From the NCBI RefSeq assembly GCF_021012795.1, contig NZ_VFYU01000026.1, positions 84,212-148,211 on the forward strand: DNA of 64,000 nt, in the 5' to 3' direction. Of the stretch, positions 54,326-63,404 are shown one piece after another. A program made the position numbers and the translations under genes. The notes below the pieces were generated by a model. The model was not told the DNA's origin. It searched no databases and saw only the letters and a program-made list of their open reading frames with translations. Positions within the stretch are counted from its first letter, which is position 1; the number at the start of each line of letters is the position of its first letter. Source of the DNA: Psychrobacter sp. I-STPA10 (GTDB lineage Bacteria > Pseudomonadota > Gammaproteobacteria > Pseudomonadales > Moraxellaceae).

Positions 54326-55258
54326 ATGAAATTCAAAGAGCATATATTAGCAGTGTTGGTAGTATTGATATGGGGCTTTAATTTTGTGGTCATTCGTTGG
54401 GGCATAGAAGATTTGCACCCGTTGACCATGACTTTATTACGGTTTTTATTGACTGCTATTCCGATGATATTTTTTATCAAAAAACCCGATGTGGCGATGC
54501 GTTATGTAGTGATTTATGGGGTATTATTTGGGGCAGGCGTTTGGGGGTTGGTGAATTGGGCAGTGTTTATTGGTATGCCCGCAGGATTGGCATCCTTATT
54601 GTTGCAATTAAGTCCGTTTTTGACCGTATTAGCCGCCGTTGTGGTGTTTAAAGAAAAATTACGCTTAACACAAATCGTCGGTATTGTGACTGCATTTATT
54701 GGCTTTTTGGTCATTTGTATTATTAAGACAAACACAAACAATGTTAATGGCAATGCGGTCGGCTATGTTGGCATGATATTGATGTTTTTGGCGGCATTTT
54801 TTTGGACAATATGCAATATCATTATCAAAATAGCCAAACCAAAAGATGTGCTGAGTTTTACAGTATGGTCAAGTTTATTTGTACCGCTACCGATTTTATT
54901 ATTTACCTTACTTTACGGCATGATCAATAACTCTATAAGTGGCACTGCACATAGCATCGTCCTTGATACATTTTTACAATTGCCGAGTATAAAAGGCTGG
55001 GTGTCGGTGCTGTTTCAAGCATTTATCACTACTTTATTTGGCTATTCAGTATGGACACAGCTTATTGGTCAGTGCGGGTTAGCTCGGGTTGCCCCTTATT
55101 CGTTATTAGTGCCCATATCAGGATTGTTTTTTGGTTGGATATTATACGATGAAACGTTATCAGTATTTGAGCTGGCAGGGTCGCTATTGGTATTGATTGG
55201 CTTATTACTTTTGACGGTAAATTTTGCCATCAAACAGCCACTAACAACCAAAGTTTAG
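54326..55258 (+). CDS. EamA-family (DMT) transporter
   Basis: A 310-residue inner-membrane protein with about ten hydrophobic helices in two EamA halves: HILAVLVVLIWGFNFVVIRW opens the first, and GYVGMILMFLAAFFWTICNI the second. The family exports amino acids, metabolites or drugs. AGAGGA lies about 7 nt before the ATG. The divergent MocR gene suggests an amino-compound as substrate. The last 4 bases overlap the end of the convergent AAA-ATPase gene. Confidence 0.9.
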   Translation: MKFKEHILAVLVVLIWGFNFVVIRWGIEDLHPLTMTLLRFLLTAIPMIFFIKKPDVAMRYVVIYGVLFGAGVWGLVNWAVFIGMPAGLASLLLQLSPFLTVLAAVVVFKEKLRLTQIVGIVTAFIGFLVICIIKTNTNNVNGNAVGYVGMILMFLAAFFWTICNIIIKIAKPKDVLSFTVWSSLFVPLPILLFTLLYGMINNSISGTAHSIVLDTFLQLPSIKGWVSVLFQAFITTLFGYSVWTQLIGQCGLARVAPYSLLVPISGLFFGWILYDETLSVFELAGSLLVLIGLLLLTVNFAIKQPLTTKV

Positions 55259-56832
55259 TCTTCTACCTTCTCGACCACAAAATTTGCCACTTCACGGCTG
55301 TTTTCGCTAAATTCCACCCCAATAAGATAAATGGATTTATTTTGTGAGGCATATTTGTCGGCATAGCCTTTTTCTTTAATTTGCTCAATCGCCAAATTGG
55401 GCTTTTTACTTTGTTCAATCACTTTAAATTCAAAGATATAAATACAGTCATTAAAGTCCACCGTCATGTCCATACGCCCATGACTGGTGCTGTCTTCTAC
55501 CATAACTTGCAAACCTAAACTGGCAAAATAGGCATAAAATACGCTTGCCCAGTAACCTTCGAAATGAGCCATGTTGTTTTTACGATGCCAATCGTGAGGA
55601 ATCGAGGCAAAAAAGGCATTAATCAGCTCATGGATGCCATCAAAGTCATTTACAAGTAATAATTGATACAGACGACTGCTTAGTATTTTGGGGGTTTCTG
55701 GCTGAGGATAATAGTGGCTTAACAAGGCAGAGGTAAGGCTATATTGAACCTCTAAGTTTGGAAAGCCTAAGATATAATTAGGCATCACCAGTTGATATTG
55801 TATGTCTTTGATGGTCAGATAACCCGTCTGGAACATCAATGCCATTGGGGAGATATCAGCCACATCAAAGCTTGATAATAGCCCATCATCTGCTAATGAC
55901 TGATGAATCTCATAACTGGCAATACCTTCACTGAGTAGCTTATCAATCAAAAAAGTGGGCGTGCCGGTTTCAAACCAATAAGGGCGATATTGTCCTTTAT
56001 CAAACAAAAATAATATGTCAAACGGATTGTAAACCGATTCTCCTGTCCAGTTATAGCCGTTATACCAGTCTTTGACTTTTTGACGCTCAAAATGTTGCAT
56101 GTGCTCGGCAAATACGGTGTCTATTTCTTCTTGGGTATAGCCACACAATGCCGAAAATTTACTATCTAAGGTGACGTCATTCAGATTATTAAGCCCAGAG
56201 AAAAGATTAACTTTGCTAAATTTGGATACCCCAGTGAGCATGGCAAAGCGGATATATGCATCTTGACCTTTGATAACCGAGTATAAATCTCGCAGAGCAT
56301 CACGCATAATCAAAGCAATATCTGGCTTTTGTAGATTATCTAAGATGGGCTTGTCGTACTCATCAATCAAAATGACCACTTTTTGTTGATATTTTTCAAA
56401 GGTTTGGGTAATTAAGTCTTCAAAACTATTGGCATTTTGGGTAATGTTTGTGCGAGGGACGGCGAGGGTAACACCTAGTTTTTTAGCATTTTTTTGTAGT
56501 TGTTTTTGAATGTTAATATCAAAGGTTTGTCTATCCCACATGATGCCTTCAGCAAAGCCCAAGCGAATCACAGGATAAGTAGTGTCCCAATCCCAATTTG
56601 ACTCAGCATATAGCCCTGTGAATAAATCTTTATGTCCCATAAACAGCTCCGCAATGGTATCTAGCGTCAGGCTTTTACCAAAGCGTCTAGGACGAGACAA
56701 AAAGATATAACGATATTGTAAAAGCTGCAAAATATATTGGGTTTTATCCACGTAATAATAATTATCATGACGAATATCTGCAAAGGTCTGAATACCCAAT
56801 GGTAGCTTTTTTGGCATTGTTGTTATTGTCAT
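55255..56832 (-). CDS. AAA-ATPase-like/PD-(D/E)XK nuclease-like protein
   Basis: A 525-residue protein of the AAA-ATPase-like plus DUF1703 (PDDEXK_9) type. The N-terminal part has the family hallmark YYYVDKTQYI and the modified P-loop LSRPRRFGKSLTLD; Walker B is VVILIDEYDKPIL. The C-terminal nuclease-like core has GRMDMTVDFN and YIFEFKVIE, with Asp and Glu-x-Lys of the PD-(D/E)XK fold. AGGAAG just upstream of the ATG supports the start. The family is common, often multi-copy, and has no settled function; a link to mobile elements or defence has been suggested. It overlaps eamA by 4 bases. Confidence 0.88.
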   Translation of the reverse strand: MTITTMPKKLPLGIQTFADIRHDNYYYVDKTQYILQLLQYRYIFLSRPRRFGKSLTLDTIAELFMGHKDLFTGLYAESNWDWDTTYPVIRLGFAEGIMWDRQTFDINIQKQLQKNAKKLGVTLAVPRTNITQNANSFEDLITQTFEKYQQKVVILIDEYDKPILDNLQKPDIALIMRDALRDLYSVIKGQDAYIRFAMLTGVSKFSKVNLFSGLNNLNDVTLDSKFSALCGYTQEEIDTVFAEHMQHFERQKVKDWYNGYNWTGESVYNPFDILFLFDKGQYRPYWFETGTPTFLIDKLLSEGIASYEIHQSLADDGLLSSFDVADISPMALMFQTGYLTIKDIQYQLVMPNYILGFPNLEVQYSLTSALLSHYYPQPETPKILSSRLYQLLLVNDFDGIHELINAFFASIPHDWHRKNNMAHFEGYWASVFYAYFASLGLQVMVEDSTSHGRMDMTVDFNDCIYIFEFKVIEQSKKPNLAIEQIKEKGYADKYASQNKSIYLIGVEFSENSREVANFVVEKVED

Positions 56833-56984
56833 ATTACTTCCTAATTTTAAGCTATTTTTAGGTAAAGACTGAGGTCATTAATATGAGCATGAATGGGTGA
56901 TTTATTTATTATAGTATGCCTAATATAAATCTTCACTTGGTTGCCTTGTAGTGAAATTATATTAGATTGACTATATGACTATGA

Positions 56985-58649
56985 TTACCGAGTCAACTTC
57001 CTTGATAATGACCATGCAGCATCAAGACGAAGATTTTTTGCCTGTTCGCTATTACCTTTATCCAGACTTGACCAATGTGGTTTGCTACGCGCTTTTTTTA
57101 GCTCACTGGGTAATTTATTTGCGTCCCAAGGCAGTGTAGCAGTAGTAATGGCTTGCTGAGAGTTATCTTCACCTTGTTGGACAGTTTGATAGGAAGACTG
57201 ACTAATAAGATTGTCATTGCAGGTGGCATGCCCTCGATGGCGTAGTGCTTGTAGCAAATCCATAGAGCGAGTGGCTAATAAAGTTAAAGTAGCAGGGTCA
57301 ATATACAAGCGTTTTACCCCCGAGATTTTATCGGCAATACTACTGGTATTTGATAACAATCCTCCTGCCAGTCCACCCAGTGCAGCACCTAAACCCATCG
57401 TTGTACCCAGTGCAGCAGCGTCAATCCCTAACCCCAATAATGCCCCAGCCGCCGCCCCTGATGTGGTGCGGATACCATAGCTTTTGAGTAACTCGGGGTC
57501 AAAGGGGTCTTGTTGATACTCATTAAGCTGTAAAGGTGTAGTGGCGACATGGCTGTCATAAAATTTATATAAATTTAACAGCTCATGCTGCATACCTCGC
57601 TCACTTTGACGTACGACTTCTTGCATTTGTGCCAAAACTGGCATGGGGTCGGCATCATCGTCAATTTCACGCATAAAGGCAGCGACATTAAGCAAAAAGT
57701 CAGCAATGATAATGGTTGCCTCATCATATAGCTGTTGCCAGTCGGCTTGGCGGCGCTCAATTAATTGATTCAGTACTTCTGAATGAGTCAACATGGTCGC
57801 AAGGTTTTGCCACAGTTTAATTTCGTCATCAAACTCAAATGCCACTGAGTCAAATCGGGTAGAAATATGCAGATTACGCCTTGCCAGCATGGTTTGCCAG
57901 TCGCTGATATTGGCATCTTGGCTATCAGTAAAGTTAAATACTGGCATCACAGGAATCGCCGCCCATGATAAAACTGCCAATTCATCTTTGTATTTGCCCA
58001 ATACAGGCTCACGCGCGTCCACCACATAAAGTGCCATATCACTTGCCAGCAATTGACGGATAACCTTTGCCTCTTGGCTATAATCTTCTTCCGCTAAGCC
58101 CTCACCATCAGCAAGTTCACTTGCTAAAAACTGTTGCAAGCGTTCAATACCATCACGGCGAGAGGCGGTGTTATCCTCCAGCCAATCCATCAATCCTGAC
58201 GCATCTTCCAGCCCTGGTGTGTCATACAATGCCACCAAAGGCTCACCTGTTTGGCTATCACTGATAACGGCTCGCTCCACATGGCGAGTAGTTGCCGCCT
58301 CATTTTTAACTTCACCAAAATAGACATCACGCAATAGGGTGCGTAGTAGGGAAGTTTTACCGGTATTGGTATGCCCAACCACCGCAAGCTTTAACGGTTC
58401 AGCTTGGGCAACAGTAGTTTTGTTTGGCGGTTGTTGTGCTTGCTGAGAGTGAGATTGTGACTCTAGGGTAGGGGATTGCTTATTTTTTACAGTGTCTGTT
58501 TTTTCTAACTTTTCTAGATTAGCTAGAGATTGGGCAGGGCGAGTATCATTAGTATTTGTAGGTGTATTTTTATCAAAGGCTTTATCAGCAAATAATCCTT
58601 GTTGTGCTGTTTGATTATCCGATGAATGATTTGATGGTGGTTGCGTCAT
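56985..58649 (-). CDS. Membrane-associated GTPase with DUF3482
   Basis: A protein of 554 residues from ATG 58649. After a polar Gln/Ser/Thr-rich leader of about 75 residues comes a G domain: G1 AVVGHTNTGKTSLLRTL, G3 LYDTPGLED, and NFTD as the likely G4. The middle and end match DUF3482, with a Gly/Ala-rich glycine-zipper stretch (GAAAGALLGLGIDAAALG and so on, about 385-430) that may insert in a membrane. ATG 58649 has AAGG about 10 nt upstream; the longer frame from 58682 has no ribosome site. Usually a DUF2868 gene is next to it; none is here. Role unknown, ribosome or membrane work has been guessed for relatives. Confidence 0.8.
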   Translation of the reverse strand: MTQPPSNHSSDNQTAQQGLFADKAFDKNTPTNTNDTRPAQSLANLEKLEKTDTVKNKQSPTLESQSHSQQAQQPPNKTTVAQAEPLKLAVVGHTNTGKTSLLRTLLRDVYFGEVKNEAATTRHVERAVISDSQTGEPLVALYDTPGLEDASGLMDWLEDNTASRRDGIERLQQFLASELADGEGLAEEDYSQEAKVIRQLLASDMALYVVDAREPVLGKYKDELAVLSWAAIPVMPVFNFTDSQDANISDWQTMLARRNLHISTRFDSVAFEFDDEIKLWQNLATMLTHSEVLNQLIERRQADWQQLYDEATIIIADFLLNVAAFMREIDDDADPMPVLAQMQEVVRQSERGMQHELLNLYKFYDSHVATTPLQLNEYQQDPFDPELLKSYGIRTTSGAAAGALLGLGIDAAALGTTMGLGAALGGLAGGLLSNTSSIADKISGVKRLYIDPATLTLLATRSMDLLQALRHRGHATCNDNLISQSSYQTVQQGEDNSQQAITTATLPWDANKLPSELKKARSKPHWSSLDKGNSEQAKNLRLDAAWSLSRKLTR

Positions 58650-58922
58650 ATTGATAAGCCTTACGTTTTTTATAAAGGACATAGAGTGGACTAAATATAA
58701 TCTATTTTAAGCAGAATGTTAAGGTAAAGAATTTATATTCATTTTTGCTATTTACTACGGTGGACTTATCAAAACCTTATTTGCTGCTCAACCCTACTAT
58801 CTGCACTATTTAGCAGTCTTTCAGCTCAGTATTTTAGCATTGTTGCCTTGTATCTTTTTTAGCTTTCTTCGACTATGACCTGACATAAGGTAATGATATT
58901 ATTAAAAAATAAATAAAAAGTG

Positions 58923-58938
58923 TTATGTTATAACATAA
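58923..58938. promoter_or_regulatory. Zur-type operator palindrome
   Basis: TTATGTTATAACATAA is a perfect 16-bp palindrome 59 bp before zigA, and resembles Zur boxes (GTTATGTTATAACAT-type) of gammaproteobacteria. Its place in front of a zinc GTPase gene makes zinc control likely. The rest of the gap 58683-58997 shows no gene. Confidence 0.75.
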
Positions 58939-58997
58939 TTATTATGCTAGGATATTGGGCAGCTAGCCAAACCATGGACTAAATCAGGAGGGATACC

Positions 58998-60293
58998 ATG
59001 ACACAATCTAATCAGCCAGCTAACCAATCAATGAATGAATCAGTTAATCAACCAGCCCATAAAAAATTGCCAGTGACCGTTTTATCAGGCTTTTTAGGGG
59101 CGGGCAAAACCACACTGCTTAACCATATTTTGCATAATAAAGAAGGCTTAAAAGTTGCCGTTATCGTCAATGATATGAGTGAGCTTAATATAGATGCCAG
59201 TTTGGTGGAGCGAGGTGGCAACTCTTTGTCACAAAGCGAAGAAAAACTCGTCGAGATGAGCAATGGCTGTATTTGCTGTACCTTACGTGAGGATTTGCTT
59301 ATTCAAGTGCGCCAGCTTGCCAGCGCAGATAAGTTTGATTATTTATTAATTGAAAGTACGGGTATTTCAGAGCCTCTGCCAGTGGCAGCTACTTTTGATT
59401 TTCGTGATGAGCAAGGGCAAAGTTTATCTGATGTGGCTCATCTGGATACGATGGTGACAGTAGTAGACAGTGCCAATTTAATCAAAAATTACAGCTCAAT
59501 TGAGTTTTTACGCAATAACAAGGAATACGCAGGCGAAGATGATAATCGAACCTTAGTTGATTTATTGGTTGAGCAAATCGAGTTTGCCAATGTCATTATT
59601 CTTAATAAAACCGATTTAATCCGTGCCGATGAGTTAGAAACAGTACATGCCATCATCAAAAGCCTAAATGGCGTTGCTAAAGTGATTGAAACCAATCATT
59701 GCAAGATAAATTTAAGTGAGATTATGAATACAGGTCTATTTAATTTTGCTGAGGCTGAGCTACACCCACTATGGGCGCAAGAGCTTTATAACTTTCAAGA
59801 GCATACGCCAGAGACCGAAGAGTATGGTATTACCAGCTTTGTTTATCGCGCCCGTCACCCTTTTGTGCCCACTAAAATCTATCAATTTTTTCAGCAACCA
59901 TTGCCGGGGGTGCTGCGAGCCAAAGGCTTTTTTTGGTTAGCCAGTCGTCCTGACTATGTGGGTGAATTTTCAATTGCAGGACCGGTTGCCAAACATCAGG
60001 GCATTGGTTTGTGGTGGGCAGCCATGGATAAACTAAGCTGGCCTTCTGGTGATGGCTTTGCGCAAATGATGCAACAAAAATGGAGCGATGAGTTTGGTGA
60101 CCGTCGTCAAGAGCTGGTATTTATTGGTTTTGGTGATGAAATGGATGAGCAAGGCATTCGTAAGCAGTTAGACAGTTGTTTGGCATACGATTATCTAGAA
60201 AATACCGAGCAATATAAAACAGCCGTTGACCCTTTTCCTCACTGGAGTATTGTTGCAGAAGAAGACATACCAGAAGAGCCCGTATTGGCATGA
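58998..60293 (+). CDS. zigA: COG0523 zinc-related GTPase, ZigA-like
   Basis: A 431-residue CobW/COG0523 GTPase. G1 is [16 protein letters not shown], the metal-binding CxCC lies in [11 protein letters not shown], and NKTD is the G4 motif (IILNKTDLI). The C-terminal CobW domain starts about residue 270 ([13 protein letters not shown]). ZigA-type proteins deliver zinc to enzymes when zinc is scarce and are controlled by Zur. AGGAGG 6 nt upstream gives a strong ribosome site, and a Zur-type palindrome lies in the promoter region. The N-terminus begins with a Gln/Asn/Ser-rich run of about 20 residues. Confidence 0.88.
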   Translation: MTQSNQPANQSMNESVNQPAHKKLPVTVLSGFLGAGKTTLLNHILHNKEGLKVAVIVNDMSELNIDASLVERGGNSLSQSEEKLVEMSNGCICCTLREDLLIQVRQLASADKFDYLLIESTGISEPLPVAATFDFRDEQGQSLSDVAHLDTMVTVVDSANLIKNYSSIEFLRNNKEYAGEDDNRTLVDLLVEQIEFANVIILNKTDLIRADELETVHAIIKSLNGVAKVIETNHCKINLSEIMNTGLFNFAEAELHPLWAQELYNFQEHTPETEEYGITSFVYRARHPFVPTKIYQFFQQPLPGVLRAKGFFWLASRPDYVGEFSIAGPVAKHQGIGLWWAAMDKLSWPSGDGFAQMMQQKWSDEFGDRRQELVFIGFGDEMDEQGIRKQLDSCLAYDYLENTEQYKTAVDPFPHWSIVAEEDIPEEPVLA

Positions 60294-60476
60294 TTATTTT
60301 TTAGCTGGCCAGCATTTTTACCTGCTCGCTAGTGTGTGCTGATGTGTTGTCACAGTTGCTAAGACGAGGGTCTTAGCCATTGAAAAATGAAGACTGACAA
60401 ATGACGATACAAGGAAGAATAATAGGTGATATTTGAAAATCACTTATGTTTTTAATTATCAAAAAGGATATGCATT

Positions 60477-61829
60477 ATGAATTGGCAAAATTTAAAACCG
60501 ATTACCCTTGCGGTGAGTTCCGCTATGATATTGAGTGCTTGTAGTGGCGGTGGAAGCAGTGTAAATAATGACGATACGGCAGATAACACCCTCATCTGTC
60601 CAACAGGGACGACTTATCATCTGCCGTCAAAAAGCTGTGAGCTAAACAATCCACCAACCCTCACTGTTCCTACAACGGCTGAACTTAATAAAGATATCAT
60701 GTTGGCACTGACAGGGGGTGATATAAGCCAAGTTACTCGTATTGACTGGAATTTAGGAGATGGCACAACGCAAACGGTGAATAAAAAAGACAATCATCTA
60801 GAAACCTCACTAAAGCATCGCTATAAAACAGCAGGCAGTCAGACCATCACTGCTACCTTATACGATAAGCAGGGCAATAAATTGGCAAATATCAGTCAGT
60901 CCATACAAGTCAATGACGCCAGTGGAGCTTTAACCCTACCTACCGTTACCATTAATCCTGATAACCCAGTCAAAGGTGCAACCTTTAGTGTAGCTCTAAC
61001 GGGTGGTAGTAATGATAAATTTAGCCAAGCCATCTGGGAATATGATGGGCAAAGTAAAACGGTACAAAAAGCTGACCTATATAAGTCAATGAGTATTAAA
61101 ACGGATAAAGACCAACTCACGATTCATATTATTTTATATGACAATAATAATAACGTGGTTGGACAGGTTAATAAAAATATCAAACTATTAGATGATCCGC
61201 ACACAAGCTTTACTCTCACTGCCACAGGTATTACAAAATGTGCGACTGCCACTGAAAATATGCTGGATTGTACCTTAGCAGCCTTAGGTAGTGACTGGTA
61301 TGGGCTAGGGCAAGATGGTGAAGCACCAGCAGGTGCGCCTATGGCGTATGAGCTACTCACTGGTCAGGCTGAGACTTGTGTCAAAGATAAAGTGACAGGA
61401 CTTATTTGGGAGCAAAAAACTGATGATGGTGGATTAAGGGATAAAGACAATACCTATACTTGGTATAACCCCGATAGCAGCAAAAATGGTGGCAGTGCAG
61501 GCACGCAAAATGGCGGTGCTTGTGTGGGCTCTGACTGTGACACACAGGCCTATATTCAAGCACTAAATGCTGCTAATTACTGTGGCTATAATAACTGGAG
61601 GCTACCAAAATACGAGGAGCTACGCAGTATCATTAACTATGGCTATGGGCGTGATCAACCTGCCATTAATATAGAAGTATTCCCTAATACCCAATCTAAA
61701 AGCTATTGGTCGTCTTCACCTGTGGTCAGTGAGGTAGATGGCGTGTGGTATGTCGGTTTCTCTAGCGGTGGCGGTTACTATCGCAATAAGTCGAATAGTA
61801 ATTATATACGAGCCGTACGCTCAGAATAA
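60477..61829 (+). CDS. Lipoprotein with PKD-like and DUF1566 domains
   Basis: A 450-residue lipoprotein: signal ITLAVSSAMILSACSGGGSS with lipobox LSAC, a linker, then PKD-like beta segments with IDWNLGDGTTQTVN (about 85-150) and a second weaker one (about 155-240). The C-terminal 150 residues are DUF1566 (Lcl-type) with TGLIWEQK, NNWRLPKYEELRSI and YWSSSPV, a fold seen in surface proteins of Legionella and others. It is followed 81 bp on by a DUF1566-only protein, so they may act together. The ligand is unknown. Confidence 0.85.
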   Translation: MNWQNLKPITLAVSSAMILSACSGGGSSVNNDDTADNTLICPTGTTYHLPSKSCELNNPPTLTVPTTAELNKDIMLALTGGDISQVTRIDWNLGDGTTQTVNKKDNHLETSLKHRYKTAGSQTITATLYDKQGNKLANISQSIQVNDASGALTLPTVTINPDNPVKGATFSVALTGGSNDKFSQAIWEYDGQSKTVQKADLYKSMSIKTDKDQLTIHIILYDNNNNVVGQVNKNIKLLDDPHTSFTLTATGITKCATATENMLDCTLAALGSDWYGLGQDGEAPAGAPMAYELLTGQAETCVKDKVTGLIWEQKTDDGGLRDKDNTYTWYNPDSSKNGGSAGTQNGGACVGSDCDTQAYIQALNAANYCGYNNWRLPKYEELRSIINYGYGRDQPAINIEVFPNTQSKSYWSSSPVVSEVDGVWYVGFSSGGGYYRNKSNSNYIRAVRSE

Positions 61830-61910
61830 ACCAGTTATGAATGCGAATACTGCTGGGATAAATCTCAGCCCACGACAAGACATTCTCGATAATCTTATAG
61901 GAGAAACCCA

Positions 61911-62441
61911 ATGCAACCACTTACCTTAAAACTTACCCCTTTATTTAGTTGTGCTTGTCTGTTATTGAGTGCCTCAATCAGCCATGCCCAAATATGTAAA
62001 ACAGACAGTATTGAAGCCACCACACCAACCAACCGTTTTACCACGGTTGGGGTAAAAAGTGGCGAAATCAAAGACACCTTCACAGGATTGATTTGGCAAC
62101 GCTGCTCAATAGGACAAACATGGAATGGTACGACGTGTACAGGAGAGGCAACCAAACACACTTGGCAAGACGCGCTCATACAAGTCAAAGCGATGGGGGC
62201 AGGCTACCGTGTACCTAATATTAAAGAATTGACAAGCATTGTCGAATTTCAGTGTGCAGGCCCTGCCATCAATCTGCATAATTTTCCGAATACATTACCA
62301 AATGGTTATTGGTCATCTTCCCCCCACAGTCATGGTAAAACCTATGGGTGGTATGTGCAATTTAACTATGGTCACCCAAACGATAGCTATAAGCACGTTA
62401 AGCAATATGTGCGTGCTGTGCGTTCAGATAATAGCCGTTAA
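61911..62441 (+). CDS. Exported DUF1566 protein
   Basis: A 176-residue protein with a signal peptide (LTPLFSCACLLLSASISHAQ, cleavage after Ala likely) and one DUF1566 domain: DTFTGLIWQRCSIGQTW, GYRVPNIKELTSI, and YWSSSPHSHG, ending YVRAVRSD, almost the same end as the preceding lipoprotein (YIRAVRS). Six cysteines in the mature part could pair. AGGAG lies 8 nt before the ATG. Same-strand order with the larger protein suggests gene duplication and joint expression. Confidence 0.85.
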   Translation: MQPLTLKLTPLFSCACLLLSASISHAQICKTDSIEATTPTNRFTTVGVKSGEIKDTFTGLIWQRCSIGQTWNGTTCTGEATKHTWQDALIQVKAMGAGYRVPNIKELTSIVEFQCAGPAINLHNFPNTLPNGYWSSSPHSHGKTYGWYVQFNYGHPNDSYKHVKQYVRAVRSDNSR

Positions 62442-62524
62442 AAATTAACACAGTGCAATAATGCAATGTTGTCATTTGCCATTATTGTCATTGCATTGCT
62501 AGAAATTGGTAGATTTTCTCTTGT

Positions 62525-62585
62525 GTCGGAGCGGGTGTTTAACAAACACTGATTCTTGCTGATAAAATAGGTAGAACGCTCCGAC
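62525..62585. repeat. REP-like double hairpin
   Basis: GTCGGAGCG (62525-62533) and CGCTCCGAC (62577-62585) form an outer stem, and GTGTTTAACAAACAC an inner one. The motif resembles REP-type GGAGCGGGT repeats. It lies between the DUF1566 gene and the small orphan gene. Confidence 0.7.
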
Positions 62586-62605
62586 CGCCATCTTTCTTTG
62601 AGTGT

Positions 62606-63052
62606 TTGTCAGTTCCAATAACTATTGTCATAAGTTATACTCTATTTGTCATATCTAATGTATTCTTATTTTATTTGAAAACAAATAATTATACTAAGAA
62701 AGTGGTTTGGAAACTCAATTCACGAATGCTAAGAAATGATAGACAATACTTCCCTATAATGGCTGAACCATATCATGATCAAAAAATTGAACTAAAAATA
62801 AAAGGCTTAAGAGTTGATGATCAAACTATCCTTTGTACCGAAATTTTAGGTATATCTATGCCACAGGGTAATGCGATAGAGTATCGAATAGACAAACCTT
62901 GCTCACTTACATACGGTGAAGGTATTGAACCTGAAATATCAAGATTGCAAACAGTTTATAACACCATTGAATCTGATGAGATAATACTAGAAGCTGAAAG
63001 AGATGCTCACAATATAACTACTGCTGTAGTAAGGCATAGTGATGTATGCTGA
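62606..63052 (+). CDS. Small membrane-anchored hypothetical protein
   Basis: An open frame of 148 residues from TTG 62606, with one N-terminal hydrophobic segment (ITIVISYTLFVISNVFLFYL) and a soluble domain (LKIKGLRVDDQTILCTEILG). The start codon is weak and has no clear ribosome site, and the 3' end lies next to an IS3 element, so the C-terminus may be altered. I do not recognise it. Its lower GC and isolated place suggest acquired DNA. Confidence 0.45.
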   Translation: MSVPITIVISYTLFVISNVFLFYLKTNNYTKKVVWKLNSRMLRNDRQYFPIMAEPYHDQKIELKIKGLRVDDQTILCTEILGISMPQGNAIEYRIDKPCSLTYGEGIEPEISRLQTVYNTIESDEIILEAERDAHNITTAVVRHSDVC

Positions 63053-63104
63053 AGAAACCGTAGAGTAAAACTTGGTAAACTAACGTCTCAAATAGGAGTT
63101 TACC

Positions 63105-63404
63105 ATGACAAAGAAAACACCCCATTACACAGTAGAATTTAAAGCTGAAGCTGTCAAAAAAATAGCAGACAATGGTGGCAATGTCAGTCAAACAGCCAGA
63201 GAACTTAAGATACCTATGCAAACCCTAGCAAACTGGCAGAACAAAGCTAACCAAGGCAAGCTTAAAGGTACTCAGCAATATGACCCTGAGCTTATTGCTC
63301 TTATCGAAGAAAACAAAAGACTGAAACGTCAGTTAAAGGTAGCCGAAGAAGAAAGAGACATACTAAAAAAGGCCACAGCGTACTTCGCCAAAGTCAGCAA
63401 GTGA
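63105..63404 (+). CDS. IS3-family OrfA (helix-turn-helix transposase part)
   Basis: A 99-residue OrfA: residues about 8-50 form the helix-turn-helix DNA-binding part (YTVEFKAEAVKKI, NVSQTARELKIPMQTLANW), and about 70-95 a leucine-zipper-like helix (LIEENKRLKRQLKVAEEERD) used for dimer formation. AGGAG at 63094-63098 is 6 nt upstream. Slippery A AAA AAG at 63365-63371 lets ribosomes shift to the orfB frame to make the full OrfAB transposase. Confidence 0.93.
   Translation: MTKKTPHYTVEFKAEAVKKIADNGGNVSQTARELKIPMQTLANWQNKANQGKLKGTQQYDPELIALIEENKRLKRQLKVAEEERDILKKATAYFAKVSK
63365..63371 (+). promoter_or_regulatory. Programmed -1 frameshift site
   Basis: A AAA AAG stands in the zero frame of orfA as X XXY YYZ. 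After the -1 step the frame runs GHSVLRQSQQ into OrfB without a stop, the standard IS3-family arrangement. Confidence 0.85.

Noticed and set aside
55255..58682. A defence island
   Set aside because: One AAA/PD-(D/E)XK gene and one DUF3482 GTPase do not make a recognisable defence set, and neighbours are transport and zinc genes.
58750..58880. Another TATAGTC-type repeat before zigA
   Set aside because: A few words such as CTATCTGCAC look alike, but no matching inverted ends were found.
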